Below, in pieces: positions 1 to 9,492 of a stretch of DNA of 59,936 nucleotides. Each line of letters starts with the position of its first letter. Within the stretch, counting starts at the first letter, position 1. Origin of the DNA: Fulvivirga sp. (lineage in GTDB: Bacteria; Bacteroidota; Bacteroidia; Cytophagales; Cyclobacteriaceae); NCBI GenBank assembly GCA_028280565.1, contig JANQLQ010000132.1, positions 1 to 59,936 of the forward strand. The letters run 5' to 3'. The position numbers were made by a program, and so were the translations under genes. The notes under the pieces were generated by a model. It was not told the DNA's origin. It saw only the letters and a list, made by a program, of their open reading frames with translations, and did not search any database.

Positions 1-165
1 AACGCTCGCAAGCAGTGTAGCTAACTCACCTGTTGTGGGGATGGCTTCGTAGCCCCCAGCACCCTCACCGCCAGCCTCGCCAAGACGATCCGTTTTTTAA
101 TTTTGTCATTCCAACTCCAAGCATTTTCGCGAAAATGGTACCAATCGCCATGACGATCCGTTTTT
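1..165 (-). repeat. Intergenic repeat family A, copy 1 (inverted)
   Basis: Non-coding DNA before the first gene. Read on the minus strand, bases 1-92 match 36421-36512 with only about three differences. Bases 104-143 carry the family core, GGTACCATTTTC followed by GAAAATGCTTGGAGT, whose centre CATTTTC-nn-GAAAATG is a short palindrome. The same modules recur at 15585-15830 and 36280-36960. No reading frame here looks genuine. Confidence 0.8.
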
Positions 166-228
166 TATCGTGCCATCCTAACTTCATTGGCTTGAGAATG
201 TTTTAAACCTTCTTTATCCCGAAAATTC

Positions 229-924
229 ATGTTAATCTATGTATTTTCAAGGTACATGCTCTACTACCGTATACGAACTTATATACAACTTGCCGGGATA
301 TGCCTGGTGCTTTTGTTCCTTCCTGGCCCTTTAGCTTGGGCGCAGTCATGGCGTTTGGCCGTCACGGGAGGACCTTCGTTCAGCAGGATCAATTCGGAAA
401 ACGTACAAGATGAGATCAGTCGTAAGGGGTATCATATAGGCCTATTGGTGGACAAAGCCCTCGGGCAAAAGCTACACGCTACCGCACGATTACTTTATTC
501 GGCACAAGGTGCTACGCTGGAACGATCCATAGTAACCCGGAATAGCTCTATTGAAGTGGCATGGGAGAACAATTTAAACTATCTAAACCTGCCTGTGACG
601 GCTAGATACATACCCTTCAGCCGTATTCATATTGAAGGAGGGTTATACATGGGATACTTGGCAGGTGCTTCCATAAGCCGGGAAGGTGACCAATTCAACA
701 CATTTACAGACATCAGCAAAGATAATCTACAAGCTTTTGACTGGGGGATCGTACTCGGGTCAGGATTTCAATACCAATCTCTTATCCTAGGATTCCGCTG
801 GCAAAGAGGAGCTGCACGAGTAGCTCGCTCCGGGGAAGCCAATAGGGTTTTGGCTGAAGCCACCCACAGTGCCTGGCATTTGTACTTAGCTTGTTTTCTT
901 CCCCGGAAAAAGAAAACGGATTGA
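229..924 (+). CDS. Outer-membrane beta-barrel protein (PorT-like family)
   Basis: A secreted protein of about 231 residues. An N-terminal hydrophobic signal segment (GICLVLLFLPGPLAWAQ) ends in a plausible signal peptidase I site near residue 39. The rest is made of alternating strands rich in Gly and aromatic residues (GLLVDKAL, ARLLYSAQG, GGLYMGYLAG, GIVLGSGFQY, LILGFRW), typical of the small porin-like barrel families of Bacteroidota. The Met at 256 is an equally likely start because it gives a more normal signal peptide. It stands alone between repeat A and a 335-base gap. The exact function cannot be told; a structural or PorT-like role is inferred only from the fold. Confidence 0.72.
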   Translation: MLIYVFSRYMLYYRIRTYIQLAGICLVLLFLPGPLAWAQSWRLAVTGGPSFSRINSENVQDEISRKGYHIGLLVDKALGQKLHATARLLYSAQGATLERSIVTRNSSIEVAWENNLNYLNLPVTARYIPFSRIHIEGGLYMGYLAGASISREGDQFNTFTDISKDNLQAFDWGIVLGSGFQYQSLILGFRWQRGAARVARSGEANRVLAEATHSAWHLYLACFLPRKKKTD

Positions 925-1259
925 TAATCCATTGATAGTATTGAGTGGTGAGTAGTGAGTCTTGAGTAACCCTAGCCACAAATTTGTTTTCTTTAGGAAG
1001 GGTATGGTGTGAACCACATCACCCAGATCATGATTCTAAGTTCAACCCAAAGACGCCGGGTCACAGGGAGCCGGGAACGTACAAGGGTTTTATTTCATGG
1101 TAAACTTTAGACCCTATTTCAACACGGCCTCTATGGACTTACCACTCAATACTCATGACTCAATACTACGGACTGAATCATACCTCAAACTGGGCTTTTT
1201 ATTGTTAAATGATGGATTACTAAAAAGTTAAATCCAACAAAGTAGAACCAGTTATTGTG
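925..1259. repeat. Intergenic gap with imperfect inverted repeat
   Basis: No gene is seen. Bases 938-968 (GTATTGAGTGGTGAG...) and 1140-1166 (TACCACTCAATACTC...) are imperfect inverted copies about 170 bases apart. Both are built from short GAGT/ACTC units. A related run of ACTCAAGACT...CACGACTCACTACT lies at 37025-37055, so this is probably a further small dispersed repeat. Confidence 0.5.
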
Positions 1260-2123
1260 TCAGATATTATGGAGGTTGATGGTCAGAACAGGGATGTCAG
1301 ATTCTTTGGTGATCTCCTCCGAGGTACTATGAGAAAATACCCGGAAAAATCCGCCCTCTACATGTGTGAGCACTGCGAGCAGGCTAGCCCCCTTAGCATG
1401 TGCGAAAGCGATCAGCCCCCGTTCTTTATCCCGGTTTTCCGTAACGGTGACGTTGTAATTTAAAAGACCATGGCGTTGCGAAAAATCCACCAATTGGTCC
1501 TTTAGCACGTCGTGGTTTTTACTGCTAGGATCTGCCACATGAACTACATCCATTTTGGCACCTAAGCCGGTGGAAAGAGCGTTGATATAAGCAAAGGCTT
1601 TCTCAAAATCATCTTTACCGTCCTGTTTAAGGTCTATTCCAAGCACAATATGATCAAAGCCGACGGGATGATACCTTTCTTTTACAGATATGACCGGGCA
1701 GTTCACTTGTTGGATCACTTGCTCGGTATGGTTGCCTGTGAAGAACTCTTCGAGGGTCTCCTCTCCCGTAGTACCCATCACAATGAGATCGATGCCCTTT
1801 TCCTCGACATAAATATTGATGCCCTCTTCGAAATCCTCATCAAAAACTTCGTAGTATATTTCATTGGAGTCTAATGCAGCACGATCTGCCATGTTACCCA
1901 GTCGTTCATAGTTTTTACGGATGAGCTGGATGGTGAATAAATTTTGCTCATCACCATATTTGGCATCAGCATCTCCGCTGGCGGTAAAACTTTTACCATA
2001 AGGATGGTCTACAAAGTTAACAAGGTATATATCTGCTTGCATCTTGTTCGCAATATCCACGGCAAGCGTCAATGCATTTTCAGAAATATCTGAAAGGTCA
2101 GAGGGGACTAGTATCTTTTTCAT
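1260..2123 (-). CDS. Tandem-domain universal stress protein (UspA family)
   Basis: 287 residues with two Usp domains. The first (about 1-145) begins MKKILVPSDLSDISENAL and carries the G-rich nucleotide-binding signature GTTGEETLEEFFTGNHTE at about residues 117-134, followed by NCPVISVK. The second (about 158-287) starts IVLGIDLK and ends DIPVLTINL, but its glycine motif is degenerate (VEGGFFRVFSHSTSEE). Such proteins are cytoplasmic, often bind ATP or AMP, and act in stress survival. It lies just downstream of the LytTR regulator gene on the same strand with an 88-base gap, so co-transcription is possible. Family assignment is secure; ligand and role are not. Confidence 0.9.
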   Translation of the reverse strand: MKKILVPSDLSDISENALTLAVDIANKMQADIYLVNFVDHPYGKSFTASGDADAKYGDEQNLFTIQLIRKNYERLGNMADRAALDSNEIYYEVFDEDFEEGINIYVEEKGIDLIVMGTTGEETLEEFFTGNHTEQVIQQVNCPVISVKERYHPVGFDHIVLGIDLKQDGKDDFEKAFAYINALSTGLGAKMDVVHVADPSSKNHDVLKDQLVDFSQRHGLLNYNVTVTENRDKERGLIAFAHAKGASLLAVLTHVEGGFFRVFSHSTSEEITKESDIPVLTINLHNI

Positions 2124-2211
2124 GTCTGCTGTTCATTGTTGAAGATGAAAATTTAGGAAAATCATATCAAATAAGGAACTCTTATCGACAAAGAGCACTT
2201 GCTACTGCCGA

Positions 2212-2898
2212 TCAGAGCATGTTCAACCTGCCCATGAGCGCTTCCCGGTAGGAGTTGCTGATGGGGATGATCTTATCGTTTACTTGCAGGTTTCCGTGAT
2301 CAATATTTGACACTTTTTTTAGATTGATCACATAAGACCGGTGTACTCTTTGAAACAGTTCGTTGGGAAGTTTACTCTCCACAGCTTTTAACGTAGAATA
2401 CACCACGTAGGCTTTATTTTGGGTATGGATCTTAATGTAGTCGCCAAAAGCTTCTACGTAAAGTATCTCCTCGAGATCTAAACTGACCAGTAAGGAGTCT
2501 ACTTTGACAAACACATTGCCCGGTGTTGGCGTTGTTTGTACCGTATGATTTGCCTCTTTGGCTTTATTTACCGCCTTTAAGAACCTGGCATAGTCAGTTA
2601 CTGGTTTTAGCAGGTAATCTACTACATTAAAATCAAAGGCGTCCAAGGCGTAATCTTTTTTACTGCTGGTAACGATCACCTTTTGCTGTTCAGAAAGGAC
2701 CTTCATAAGGTCGAGACCACTTAATTTTGGCATTTCTATGTCAAGAAACACGAGGTCTACCCCTGCTTCATTTAAATACTCTACGGCTTCCAAAGGATCA
2801 CCGAACGAGTGACTTAACTCCAGGAACGGTGTTTTGGCCACCAAGCCTTCTATTACCGTTGCCGCAATAGGGTCATCATCAATAATTACACATTTCAC
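2212..2898 (-). CDS. LytTR-type response regulator
   Basis: 228 residues. The N-terminal receiver domain (about 1-120) has the acidic cluster IIDDDP (5-10), the phosphoacceptor Asp53 in FLDIEMP, and the switch residues around VTSSKK. A LytTR DNA-binding domain follows at about 130-228 (FVKVDSLLVSLDLEEILYVE, HRSYVINLKKV). It begins three bases after the end of the hybrid kinase gene, so the two are almost certainly translated from one message. It is the likely output of that kinase, by phosphotransfer from the kinase's HPt domain (inference). Target genes are unknown. Confidence 0.93.
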   Translation of the reverse strand: MKCVIIDDDPIAATVIEGLVAKTPFLELSHSFGDPLEAVEYLNEAGVDLVFLDIEMPKLSGLDLMKVLSEQQKVIVTSSKKDYALDAFDFNVVDYLLKPVTDYARFLKAVNKAKEANHTVQTTPTPGNVFVKVDSLLVSLDLEEILYVEAFGDYIKIHTQNKAYVVYSTLKAVESKLPNELFQRVHRSYVINLKKVSNIDHGNLQVNDKIIPISNSYREALMGRLNML

Positions 2899-2901
2899 AG
2901 G

Positions 2902-4800
2902 CTAGAGTTTAATTTTCTTAAGTTCCGACACGATGATCTCGGTTTCCCTTTTTAATTTCAATATAGAGCCTTTATCCTTTAACCTGCCCTTCTTATCTAT
3001 TTCTTTTTCTATGCTTGATAAAAGTCCCGACATCGCTTTCATCCGAAAATAGCCGTAACCCGACTTCATTCGATGTGCCAGTTCCCTGATCTCACCCCAA
3101 CTCTCCTTCCGGAAACTGGCTAGCATCTGGTCAATCCGTACTGGCATTTCTTCGATGAAAAGATCGACGAGCTTCTGTAACCTCTCTTTGTCATCATCAA
3201 AAAGCGCTCTTAAATGATCAAGATCCCTGTCAGCGGCCGTTTCTTGTATCCCAACACAAGCATAGATATGCTCCAGCAGTTGGGCGGGATCTACCGGTTT
3301 ATGGACAAACTTGCAAATATCATAAGTCGCAAGTTCTTCATCTAGTTTATCTTTATGCTCTCCAGAAAGGATCAATACGGGTTTGTAATCCACACCTTTC
3401 CCTCTTAAATATTCCAGTACTTCGTTGCCCTTCATACCCGGCAGGTTGAAATCCAGTACCATCACATCGAAGGGGTGCTCCATAGCATATTGCGCCAACT
3501 CCTCCCCATTGGCAAAGAGGGTAACGGAATGGCGGTCTAGTGCCAGCGTATGTTCAATGATCACCCGGTTGATCGGGTCATCTTCACCTACAATGATGTT
3601 TAGCGATGGCTGGTCACGTGCCGCCTGTTTTTTGGGGACAGGCTCTTCATATTCTATCAAGAAAGGAAGCCAAAATCTAAAAGTAGACCCCCTGCCCAGC
3701 TCACTTTCCACGAAGATCTCCCCTTCCATCTGTTCTACCAGTTGCTTTACGATAGGCAACCCCAGCCCTGTACCGCCATAACGCCTAGTGGTGCTGGCCT
3801 CGGCCTGTTTATAAGGAAGAAAAACCTCTTCCAGTTGCTCTTCTCGGATCCCGATACCGGTGTCGATGACTTTGAAAGCAATGTGCACACCCTCGTAGGT
3901 ATTAGGAAGCGTATACACTTCCAGTCGTACTTGTCCTTTTTCGGTAAACTTAACAGCGTTTCCCACGAGATTGTAAAGGACCTGCGAAAGCTTATGCCCA
4001 TCGCCGATCACATAGCCGGGGACATCCTCACCGATTTCAAGTTGAAGGTCAAGCCCTTTGCCAGCGGCTTGGAAATGGAACACATGGGGCAAAGAGCGTA
4101 GGGTTTCGTGCAGGTTGAATACCACCTTTTCCACGCTGAGCTCACCGGATTCGATCTTAGAAAGGTCCAGTACGTTGTTGACTATGGCTACCAAGTGTTG
4201 TGCCAGGCTATCCAATGTATCTATAAATCCTTCGCGCTCTAAAGAACCCTTGGTCTTCTTTACTAGTTTGGCCAGCCCTATGATACCATTCACAGGATTT
4301 CTGAGCTCATGGCTGACCTGTGCAAAGAAGTCCGTTTTCAGCTTTTCCTGGCGTTTTAGTTCGTTGTTTTTGTATTCTAAGAGTTCGTTTTCCAGCCTCA
4401 TTTTTTCTTGCTCCAGCGCCCGGTATTCCTGCAATATCTCTACATCATTCCTCTCTTGCTGCACATGGATAAGATTTTCATAATGATCTGTAAAATCGAA
4501 CATCTGCCAAACCACTAGTTCTTGCTCTTTTGCCGGAACATCAAATTGGTAATCGTGGTACAGCTGGTTGCCATCGTCCACCACGTTAACACATGGGAAC
4601 ATGAGTTTCTGCCCTTCACTCATTTCCACCAGCCCCGGGCCGATACTTTCAATGAAAGGATTTACCTGGTAGGCGCTATCATATTTTAGCACTTTAACCA
4701 GTGTTTCATTAGAATAGATGATGTTTCCCGATACTTTTTCGAACAGCACGAGCTGCATCCGCTTATCCAGGTAGTCCGATTTGTATCGCTCGATGTTCAT
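2902..4800 (-). CDS. Hybrid histidine kinase (HisKA-HATPase-REC-HPt)
   Basis: 632 residues with no predicted membrane segment. Order: a PAS-like N-terminal region (about 10-110), a coiled coil (115-155), a HisKA domain with His164 in SHELRNP, a HATPase domain with N-box Asn281, G1 DTGIG (313-317) and G2 GTGLGL (343-348), a receiver domain with Asp450 in VLDFNLPG, and a C-terminal HPt domain with His576 in [10 protein letters not shown]. This is a complete internal phosphorelay. Its start overlaps the GTPase stop (ATGA) and the LytTR gene follows three bases after its end. The soluble architecture plus the GTPase coupling suggests that it senses an internal, protein-delivered signal (inference). 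Confidence 0.94.
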   Translation of the reverse strand: MNIERYKSDYLDKRMQLVLFEKVSGNIIYSNETLVKVLKYDSAYQVNPFIESIGPGLVEMSEGQKLMFPCVNVVDDGNQLYHDYQFDVPAKEQELVVWQMFDFTDHYENLIHVQQERNDVEILQEYRALEQEKMRLENELLEYKNNELKRQEKLKTDFFAQVSHELRNPVNGIIGLAKLVKKTKGSLEREGFIDTLDSLAQHLVAIVNNVLDLSKIESGELSVEKVVFNLHETLRSLPHVFHFQAAGKGLDLQLEIGEDVPGYVIGDGHKLSQVLYNLVGNAVKFTEKGQVRLEVYTLPNTYEGVHIAFKVIDTGIGIREEQLEEVFLPYKQAEASTTRRYGGTGLGLPIVKQLVEQMEGEIFVESELGRGSTFRFWLPFLIEYEEPVPKKQAARDQPSLNIIVGEDDPINRVIIEHTLALDRHSVTLFANGEELAQYAMEHPFDVMVLDFNLPGMKGNEVLEYLRGKGVDYKPVLILSGEHKDKLDEELATYDICKFVHKPVDPAQLLEHIYACVGIQETAADRDLDHLRALFDDDKERLQKLVDLFIEEMPVRIDQMLASFRKESWGEIRELAHRMKSGYGYFRMKAMSGLLSSIEKEIDKKGRLKDKGSILKLKRETEIIVSELKKIKL

Positions 4801-5285
4801 TGCAGTATGGCCTTGCCCAATCGCTCGAATGCCTCTTCTACCTGCACATCTTCTTTTGCACTAGCGTAAATCACGCCTTCCAGGAAAAATGATGCCCTAA
4901 ACTTCTGCAACCGGACATCACCCAATAAATCGATCTTATTCCCTACCACCTGGACAGGCACCCCGGGCAAGAGCTTCCCGATCTCTTGTAACTCTTTTTG
5001 TATATTGTCATACGATGAGGGGCGGGTCACATCAAAAACGTACAACACCCCATGAGCGCCGAGTTTGTAACTTTGCGGAACCCTCATACTGGACGTTTCC
5101 CCTGCAATATCCCAGATGAGCATGTTGAGTTCTACACCATGGATGTTGAGTATTTTTTTATCCACTTTCACCCCGATGGTGGTTTGGTACTCTTCACTAA
5201 ATTTTTGAAAAACAAAACGTTTGATCAGGGAGGTCTTTCCTACGCCAAACTTACCCAGCAATATTACTTTCTTACTGATTAGCAT
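4797..5285 (-). CDS. Ras/Rab-like small GTPase
   Basis: 162 residues with every Ras-superfamily motif: G1 GKFGVGKTS (11-19), G2 TTIG (35-38), G3 WDIAGE (58-63), G4 NKID (116-119) and G5 SAK (142-144). The residue matching the catalytic Gln61 of Ras is Glu63, which predicts weak intrinsic hydrolysis. There is no C-terminal prenylation motif, so membrane attachment would need a partner. The gene overlaps its upstream neighbour by 14 bases and the kinase gene by four, so translation is probably coupled. Bacterial Rab-like and MglA GTPases control polarity, motility or signalling; the precise role here is not known. Confidence 0.92.
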   Translation of the reverse strand: MLISKKVILLGKFGVGKTSLIKRFVFQKFSEEYQTTIGVKVDKKILNIHGVELNMLIWDIAGETSSMRVPQSYKLGAHGVLYVFDVTRPSSYDNIQKELQEIGKLLPGVPVQVVGNKIDLLGDVRLQKFRASFFLEGVIYASAKEDVQVEEAFERLGKAILQ

Positions 5286-6093
5286 CTACACTTTTCTTGA
5301 AATAGGTCTTCATCTCTTTTTCGATCGCCGTGGACTCTTGTTTTTTGTTGAGCACCTTATCGGCAAAGTCTAAGATGAGGTCATCGATATGGTTTTTGAA
5401 ATGTTGTGTGAGAGCCCCCGAGACTGCCGCTACAATATAAAATGACTGAAAATTCCGTATGAGCAGCTTAAACGTCTCGTATTCTATCATTTCGAGGTCT
5501 TCTGCCTCTCGATAAAAGGCATCGGAGGCGAAGCTTTTGAGGGCCGTGATCATGCCGGCAGTCATGTCTTGATCTATGCTAGGTGTGACGGAAAAGCTCC
5601 CGATCAGCAGGCCGGATCTTTGTTCTATGACCAGTATCTGTTCCAGTTTGGGCTCTACGGAGTCCCTGATGATCATATCAGAAGCTGCGGCCCCACCAAA
5701 CCAAGCCCTGATCTTTCGCCACAGGTTTTCCCAAGAAAAGGCATTGTCCAACTGCCGATCGATCTTTTCGGAAAGTAGCTCTAGCTCCCGCGCTATATAT
5801 TTTTTGATCATCTTACCGATGATCGGGTAAAGCGCTTCCACTACCTCATCTTGCGATTCTTTGATCTGGGTCTTGATCGTGCGGGTAACTTGCGGACCAA
5901 ATAAACTTGAAAAATTTTGTTGTAAAAAATCTACTTTATCGTTCAAGATAGGCTCTACACGTGGTTGGAGCTCCTTCCTATTCTCTATCTTGTTGTTGAC
6001 CTCCTCAAGCTTTTGCGCCAGTTTTCTGCTTTCGCTCCACTCCTCGTCAAAAAGTATCTGTTTGAGCTTATAAAACAGGATATCCTTTGCCAT
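5272..6093 (-). CDS. Hypothetical GTPase-partner protein
   Basis: 273 residues, not recognised as a named family. The first half (about 1-125) is highly charged and helical, with likely coiled coil (KLEEVNNKIENRKELQ). An Ala/Gly-rich linker (WFGGAAASD) follows. Residues about 145-240 alternate strand-helix-strand (ILVIEQRSGLLIGSFS, ITALKSFASDAF, MIEYETFKLLIR, FYIVAAVSG), a pattern like roadblock/LC7 proteins such as MglB, which regulate small GTPases. It is the first gene of the four-gene operon and overlaps the GTPase by 14 bases. A regulator or tether of the GTPase is the best guess; no signal peptide is present. Confidence 0.6.
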   Translation of the reverse strand: MAKDILFYKLKQILFDEEWSESRKLAQKLEEVNNKIENRKELQPRVEPILNDKVDFLQQNFSSLFGPQVTRTIKTQIKESQDEVVEALYPIIGKMIKKYIARELELLSEKIDRQLDNAFSWENLWRKIRAWFGGAAASDMIIRDSVEPKLEQILVIEQRSGLLIGSFSVTPSIDQDMTAGMITALKSFASDAFYREAEDLEMIEYETFKLLIRNFQSFYIVAAVSGALTQHFKNHIDDLILDFADKVLNKKQESTAIEKEMKTYFKKSVDANQ

Positions 6094-6231
6094 GTACTAA
6101 ATATAGCAAATCTAAAGCACTGTGCTATTGGCAGCTCACTTAATTATACCCGTGGGCCAAGGTAAGCCTGGAAAAGTCGGTGAAAATGATCTTTTGGAGA
6201 TAAAATTCGATACTGGAACTTGGGACCAGGC

Positions 6232-6612
6232 TCAATAAAGGTCGAGCATCCGTCCCAGCGCCGTGGTGATCGAGGCATTCAGTGGCTTTTCAAAATAGTT
6301 CTCAACTCCAAACCGTGTACATTCACTTTTATCGCTGGAGTTATTGGAGGAGGTGAGCACCGCTACTTTGATATCCCGTGCATGCCTGATCTGCAAAGAT
6401 TTCTCCAAAAACTGCCGGCCATTCATAACCGGCATGTTGAGATCTAAGATGATCAGGTCCGGGTGGTTATTTTCTAAATATTTGAGGGCTTCCTCCCCGT
6501 TTTTCACTCGTACCACTTCAAAATCATTAAAGTGTCTTTTTAATATAGAATCCGAGATATAGGCATCTACCTCGTCGTCTTCCACTAACAATATACTCTT
6601 CAACGGTTTCAT
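6232..6612 (-). CDS. Stand-alone receiver-domain response regulator
   Basis: 126 residues from the Met at 6612 (MKPLKSILLVEDD). A longer reading frame to 6678 lacks sense upstream of this Met. It is a single REC domain: acidic pocket EDDE (11-14), phosphoacceptor Asp57 in LDLNMP, Thr/Ser in LTSSNN, and Lys in FEKPLN. It has no output domain, as in CheY- or Spo0F-like relays and the Rcp-type receivers common in Bacteroidota. It lies 138 bases upstream of the GTPase operon on the same strand, so it may feed that relay; separate transcription is also possible. Confidence 0.9.
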   Translation of the reverse strand: MKPLKSILLVEDDEVDAYISDSILKRHFNDFEVVRVKNGEEALKYLENNHPDLIILDLNMPVMNGRQFLEKSLQIRHARDIKVAVLTSSNNSSDKSECTRFGVENYFEKPLNASITTALGRMLDLY

Positions 6613-6784
6613 AGAACATATATTAAATGTCCAATTTAGTGAAATCCGTACCCAAGAAATAAATTCTTCGACAAACACGCCCTGGTACTCGACCGGTTAG
6701 CCTTAAAAGCTGTTCAATCTTTAGCCCTGGTTCACTTATGTTCACCAAACAGCCGTGGTGGACGGTGTTTTAGTTGGTAAGTTT

Positions 6785-7039
6785 TCAGTTGATAGAATCC
6801 ACTACACGGGCCATAAATCCGTTAAGCGCTTCTTTCTTACTTACCCCGTTCTTAATGTCTTTGTCTACTTCCAGGGCGCCATAAAGATTAGAAAGTACTT
6901 CACCTAGCACCTCTAGCTCCTCGTCTTTAATTCCCGGGGCCTCGGCCAAATGCTCTATGAGTTGGATTGCCTCTTCTACCCAATCTTCGTCATGCTGATC
7001 AATGAAATCTACAATATGTTTTATCAATGGTAATCTCAT
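6785..7039 (-). CDS. Small acidic helical protein (DUF6952-like)
   Basis: 84 residues, all predicted helical and acidic, with no signal peptide or catalytic motif (begins MRLPLIKHIVDFID). The pattern IKDEELEVLGEVLSNLYGALEV followed by KKEALNGFMARV resembles the short DUF6952 family conserved in Bacteroidota; that name is from memory. It stands alone between the receiver gene and the SusCD operon terminator. Function is unknown. Confidence 0.68.
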   Translation of the reverse strand: MRLPLIKHIVDFIDQHDEDWVEEAIQLIEHLAEAPGIKDEELEVLGEVLSNLYGALEVDKDIKNGVSKKEALNGFMARVVDSIN

Positions 7040-7149
7040 AATACAAAATGCCTAGCTTTTACACTGCAAATATCACAAAGGATCGGGTGCCTTTAAAAGC
7101 AAAGTCATTAAAACTTCTTATGGATCCATAGATAAATGTAATATAAGAG

Positions 7150-7169
7150 CCTCCTGGTCCACCGGGAGG
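7150..7169 (-). terminator. Hairpin after the uptake operon
   Basis: On the minus strand CCTCC and GGAGG pair, with an inner GGT/ACC extension. The hairpin lies 35 bases beyond the stop of the DUF4302 lipoprotein gene and is followed by a moderately T-rich stretch (CTCTTATATT). A rho-independent terminator for the SusCD operon is likely, though the T tract is imperfect. Confidence 0.55.
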
Positions 7170-7203
7170 TAGAAGGGCTATCTATGCCAGGGGGCCTTGG
7201 ACA

Positions 7204-8601
7204 TCACTGCACTAAAAACAATTCGTACCGATTGCATGGGTTAAAAAGTCTGAATACCGTGAGCCCATCCACCGGGAGGTCGGATACATAAACTTCACCG
7301 CCTTCAAATATTTCGTTCGTGATCTCCACTAGGTCCTGCTGCTCCCCTGCTTCCGGGGGTTCTGAAAAGTAAAAATCGTTTGTTAGCGTGAGCTGTAGTT
7401 TATTCCCGGTAGTGGTAATGGGCTCAAGCTCCCTCAGGTACGTTCTTGAGCTATCCGATTCGTCTTCCAATCTTAACCCTACAGCATTGGCAGGCAGGCC
7501 CATGGAGTCCAATCCATAGTGGAATATAAACTCTACCGCCTCGGGAAACCGCTCTGAAATAGAACCTTCTTCAGCCAACGACCGTGCGTCTTGGTCGAAC
7601 ACAAAAGTGACGTTCACTCCATACCGGTTGTCTGCCATAGGCTGAAAGTCCAGTCCGTCACTATCAAATAGACTTTTGTATAAAGTAACAGCACCTATAC
7701 CCGGGGTTTGCCCAGTATATACCGGGGTGTTTTCCATATTCAAAGCACATAACGGCGGGCCTGTCATGGAGAAATCGGCTAATGATATCTCCGTGAAAGT
7801 CAACTGCTCTCCTCCTACGGAAAATGAAAAAGGGGTGATCAAAACCAACTTCCCGTCCAGTAAGGTATATCCTGTCTGGTGATTTATGGTCACATTGTCA
7901 CCGTTGGAGGCTATTTCTTCCAGTGTTGTCCCTACCCCGGCGATGTCCACATCAATCGTCCTTTTAGAAATATCAACGGACCAAAAGACGGAGATATTCC
8001 TATCGTCCAATACCACTTGTTGAATGGGAGGATCTCCCCCGAATATTTGGGTCGTGAATCCCGCGTAAGCATCAAGGTTTTCTGCCTCTTCCCTGGAGAA
8101 TAAAGCAGCGGTGCCAGGAGCAGCCGGGGTAAATTCAAGTTCCGTGGCCCCGGAGATATCGGATTTACTTTGAAATATAAGATCATCATCTTCCTTCCCA
8201 TTGAATATAAATTCAAACTCTGCCCCAAAACGAGATTGATCCTGCTCAAACAAATAATGAAAGACCCCGAAGGTTTCTAAGATCAACTCTAGTCCCAATG
8301 CATTATCGATACGGTAAGGGATGGTCTGGTTAAAAAACTCACCATCGTTTACGGCCAAGTCAGATTGAATATTCACCTGCCCGTTTTCATCGAAGTCCAA
8401 CAGGATAAAGAACCGCCCGGCATCCGGGGTAGGCTGGTAATCCAGGCGCCAGCCATTGCTAGGGGCTACTAACTCAGCCGTTAGGTCAGCGATAGCGACA
8501 CTTACCCGTTCATCAAACGAGGGGAGATCCTCCCGATCGTCCTCGCAGGAAGCCAGTATCAAGCTAAAAATAGTTAGTATAGGTAAAAAGTATCGGATCA
8601 T
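7204..8601 (-). CDS. DUF4302-family lipoprotein
   Basis: 465 residues. A lipoprotein signal peptide (MIRYFLPILTIFSLILASC) has its lipobox cysteine at residue 19. The following pattern (SVAIADLTAELVAPSNGWRL, then FILLDFDENGQV and a long all-beta body) matches the DUF4302 family. Members are usually encoded beside SusC/SusD systems with an HExxH lipoprotein, exactly as here. It is the last gene of the operon, 10 bases after the metallohydrolase gene. It is probably surface-exposed and helps bind or process a substrate; the substrate is unknown. Confidence 0.85.
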   Translation of the reverse strand: MIRYFLPILTIFSLILASCEDDREDLPSFDERVSVAIADLTAELVAPSNGWRLDYQPTPDAGRFFILLDFDENGQVNIQSDLAVNDGEFFNQTIPYRIDNALGLELILETFGVFHYLFEQDQSRFGAEFEFIFNGKEDDDLIFQSKSDISGATELEFTPAAPGTAALFSREEAENLDAYAGFTTQIFGGDPPIQQVVLDDRNISVFWSVDISKRTIDVDIAGVGTTLEEIASNGDNVTINHQTGYTLLDGKLVLITPFSFSVGGEQLTFTEISLADFSMTGPPLCALNMENTPVYTGQTPGIGAVTLYKSLFDSDGLDFQPMADNRYGVNVTFVFDQDARSLAEEGSISERFPEAVEFIFHYGLDSMGLPANAVGLRLEDESDSSRTYLRELEPITTTGNKLQLTLTNDFYFSEPPEAGEQQDLVEITNEIFEGGEVYVSDLPVDGLTVFRLFNPCNRYELFLVQ

Positions 8602-8611
8602 ATAGTATGTT

Positions 8612-9481
8612 TCACAATTTAGCTTGCACAGCCTCCCTGAGGTCTTCCAGGCTTACCTCGGTCACTTTTTCGTAATGCTCACTGATCGCGGCTAATTTCT
8701 GTCTTATCCTCTCACGCCCGGCATTCCGCGCTTCACACTCGGCTGTCTCACATTCCTCTTCATCGGAAGTAAAATCTTCAAAGAATTCGGTATTAAACAA
8801 GAAAAAGGCCACGGTCTCGGCAAAATCCTCGTTAGGCGAGCTGGTGGCGTAAGGGGATACAAAACCTCTTTGAAGGGCTTCCTCATCCGTAAGATTGAAC
8901 CAAGATCCTGCGCTGGTATAGCCACTGGGTGAAATGGTCTCAAAAGCTGCGGGAAGCTTGTAACGCTGGTGCACAGTATGGGCAAATTCATGGTATACGG
9001 TCTGTAGCTGTAGCGCTCGCCATTCCACATCTTCCGGGTCTATGGCATTAACATTCGTAAAGGTGATCTGGGCCCCGGCATCGGCGGTACCCAGTGTTAC
9101 GGTGCCATCGTCATTAAAAATAAAGCCTCCCAAAAGAACGATCTCGGCCGGCACGTGGTCTTCGAAAAACTCGCGCCCGTTGTTTACCTCCAAGTAAGGG
9201 TCAATCCAAAAAGATTCTATGAAATCCAGCATAGGGCGGACCACTTCCAGGCGTGGAGGAATGGCTCGCTCCCCGGGACTGACAAAACGCTCTTCATACC
9301 GGTATCGAATAGCCATACCATACCGCTGCGTAAAATTATCTTCGATGTAGCGGTCCAGTTCGGTTTCCAATGCAAGTTGATCATCATTGACGGCCACATC
9401 CAGCTCTTCATCCGGGTAGCAGGCGCCTACCAGCGTCGCTATAGCGACCAGCAGTGTGATTTGTTGAAATATTTTTTTCAT
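8612..9481 (-). CDS. Substrate import-associated zinc metallohydrolase lipoprotein
   Basis: 289 residues. The lipobox is VGAC with Cys21. A zincin motif HEFAH lies at residues 164-168 (VYHEFAHTVHQ), supplying two zinc ligands and the catalytic Glu165; a later Glu in EDFAETVAFF is a plausible third ligand. The arrangement fits the family of HExxH lipoproteins found beside TonB-dependent SusC/SusD transporters. It lies 11 bases after susD. It probably cleaves peptide or ester bonds in the imported substrate at the cell surface (inference). An internal acidic, cysteine-bearing insert (DEEECETAEC) is notable. Confidence 0.88.
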   Translation of the reverse strand: MKKIFQQITLLVAIATLVGACYPDEELDVAVNDDQLALETELDRYIEDNFTQRYGMAIRYRYEERFVSPGERAIPPRLEVVRPMLDFIESFWIDPYLEVNNGREFFEDHVPAEIVLLGGFIFNDDGTVTLGTADAGAQITFTNVNAIDPEDVEWRALQLQTVYHEFAHTVHQRYKLPAAFETISPSGYTSAGSWFNLTDEEALQRGFVSPYATSSPNEDFAETVAFFLFNTEFFEDFTSDEEECETAECEARNAGRERIRQKLAAISEHYEKVTEVSLEDLREAVQAKL

Positions 9482-9492
9482 TTAAACCAGGT

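Noticed and set aside
1257-1874. Plus-strand frames opposite the stress protein gene
   Set aside because: They are antisense shadows of a clear Usp gene.
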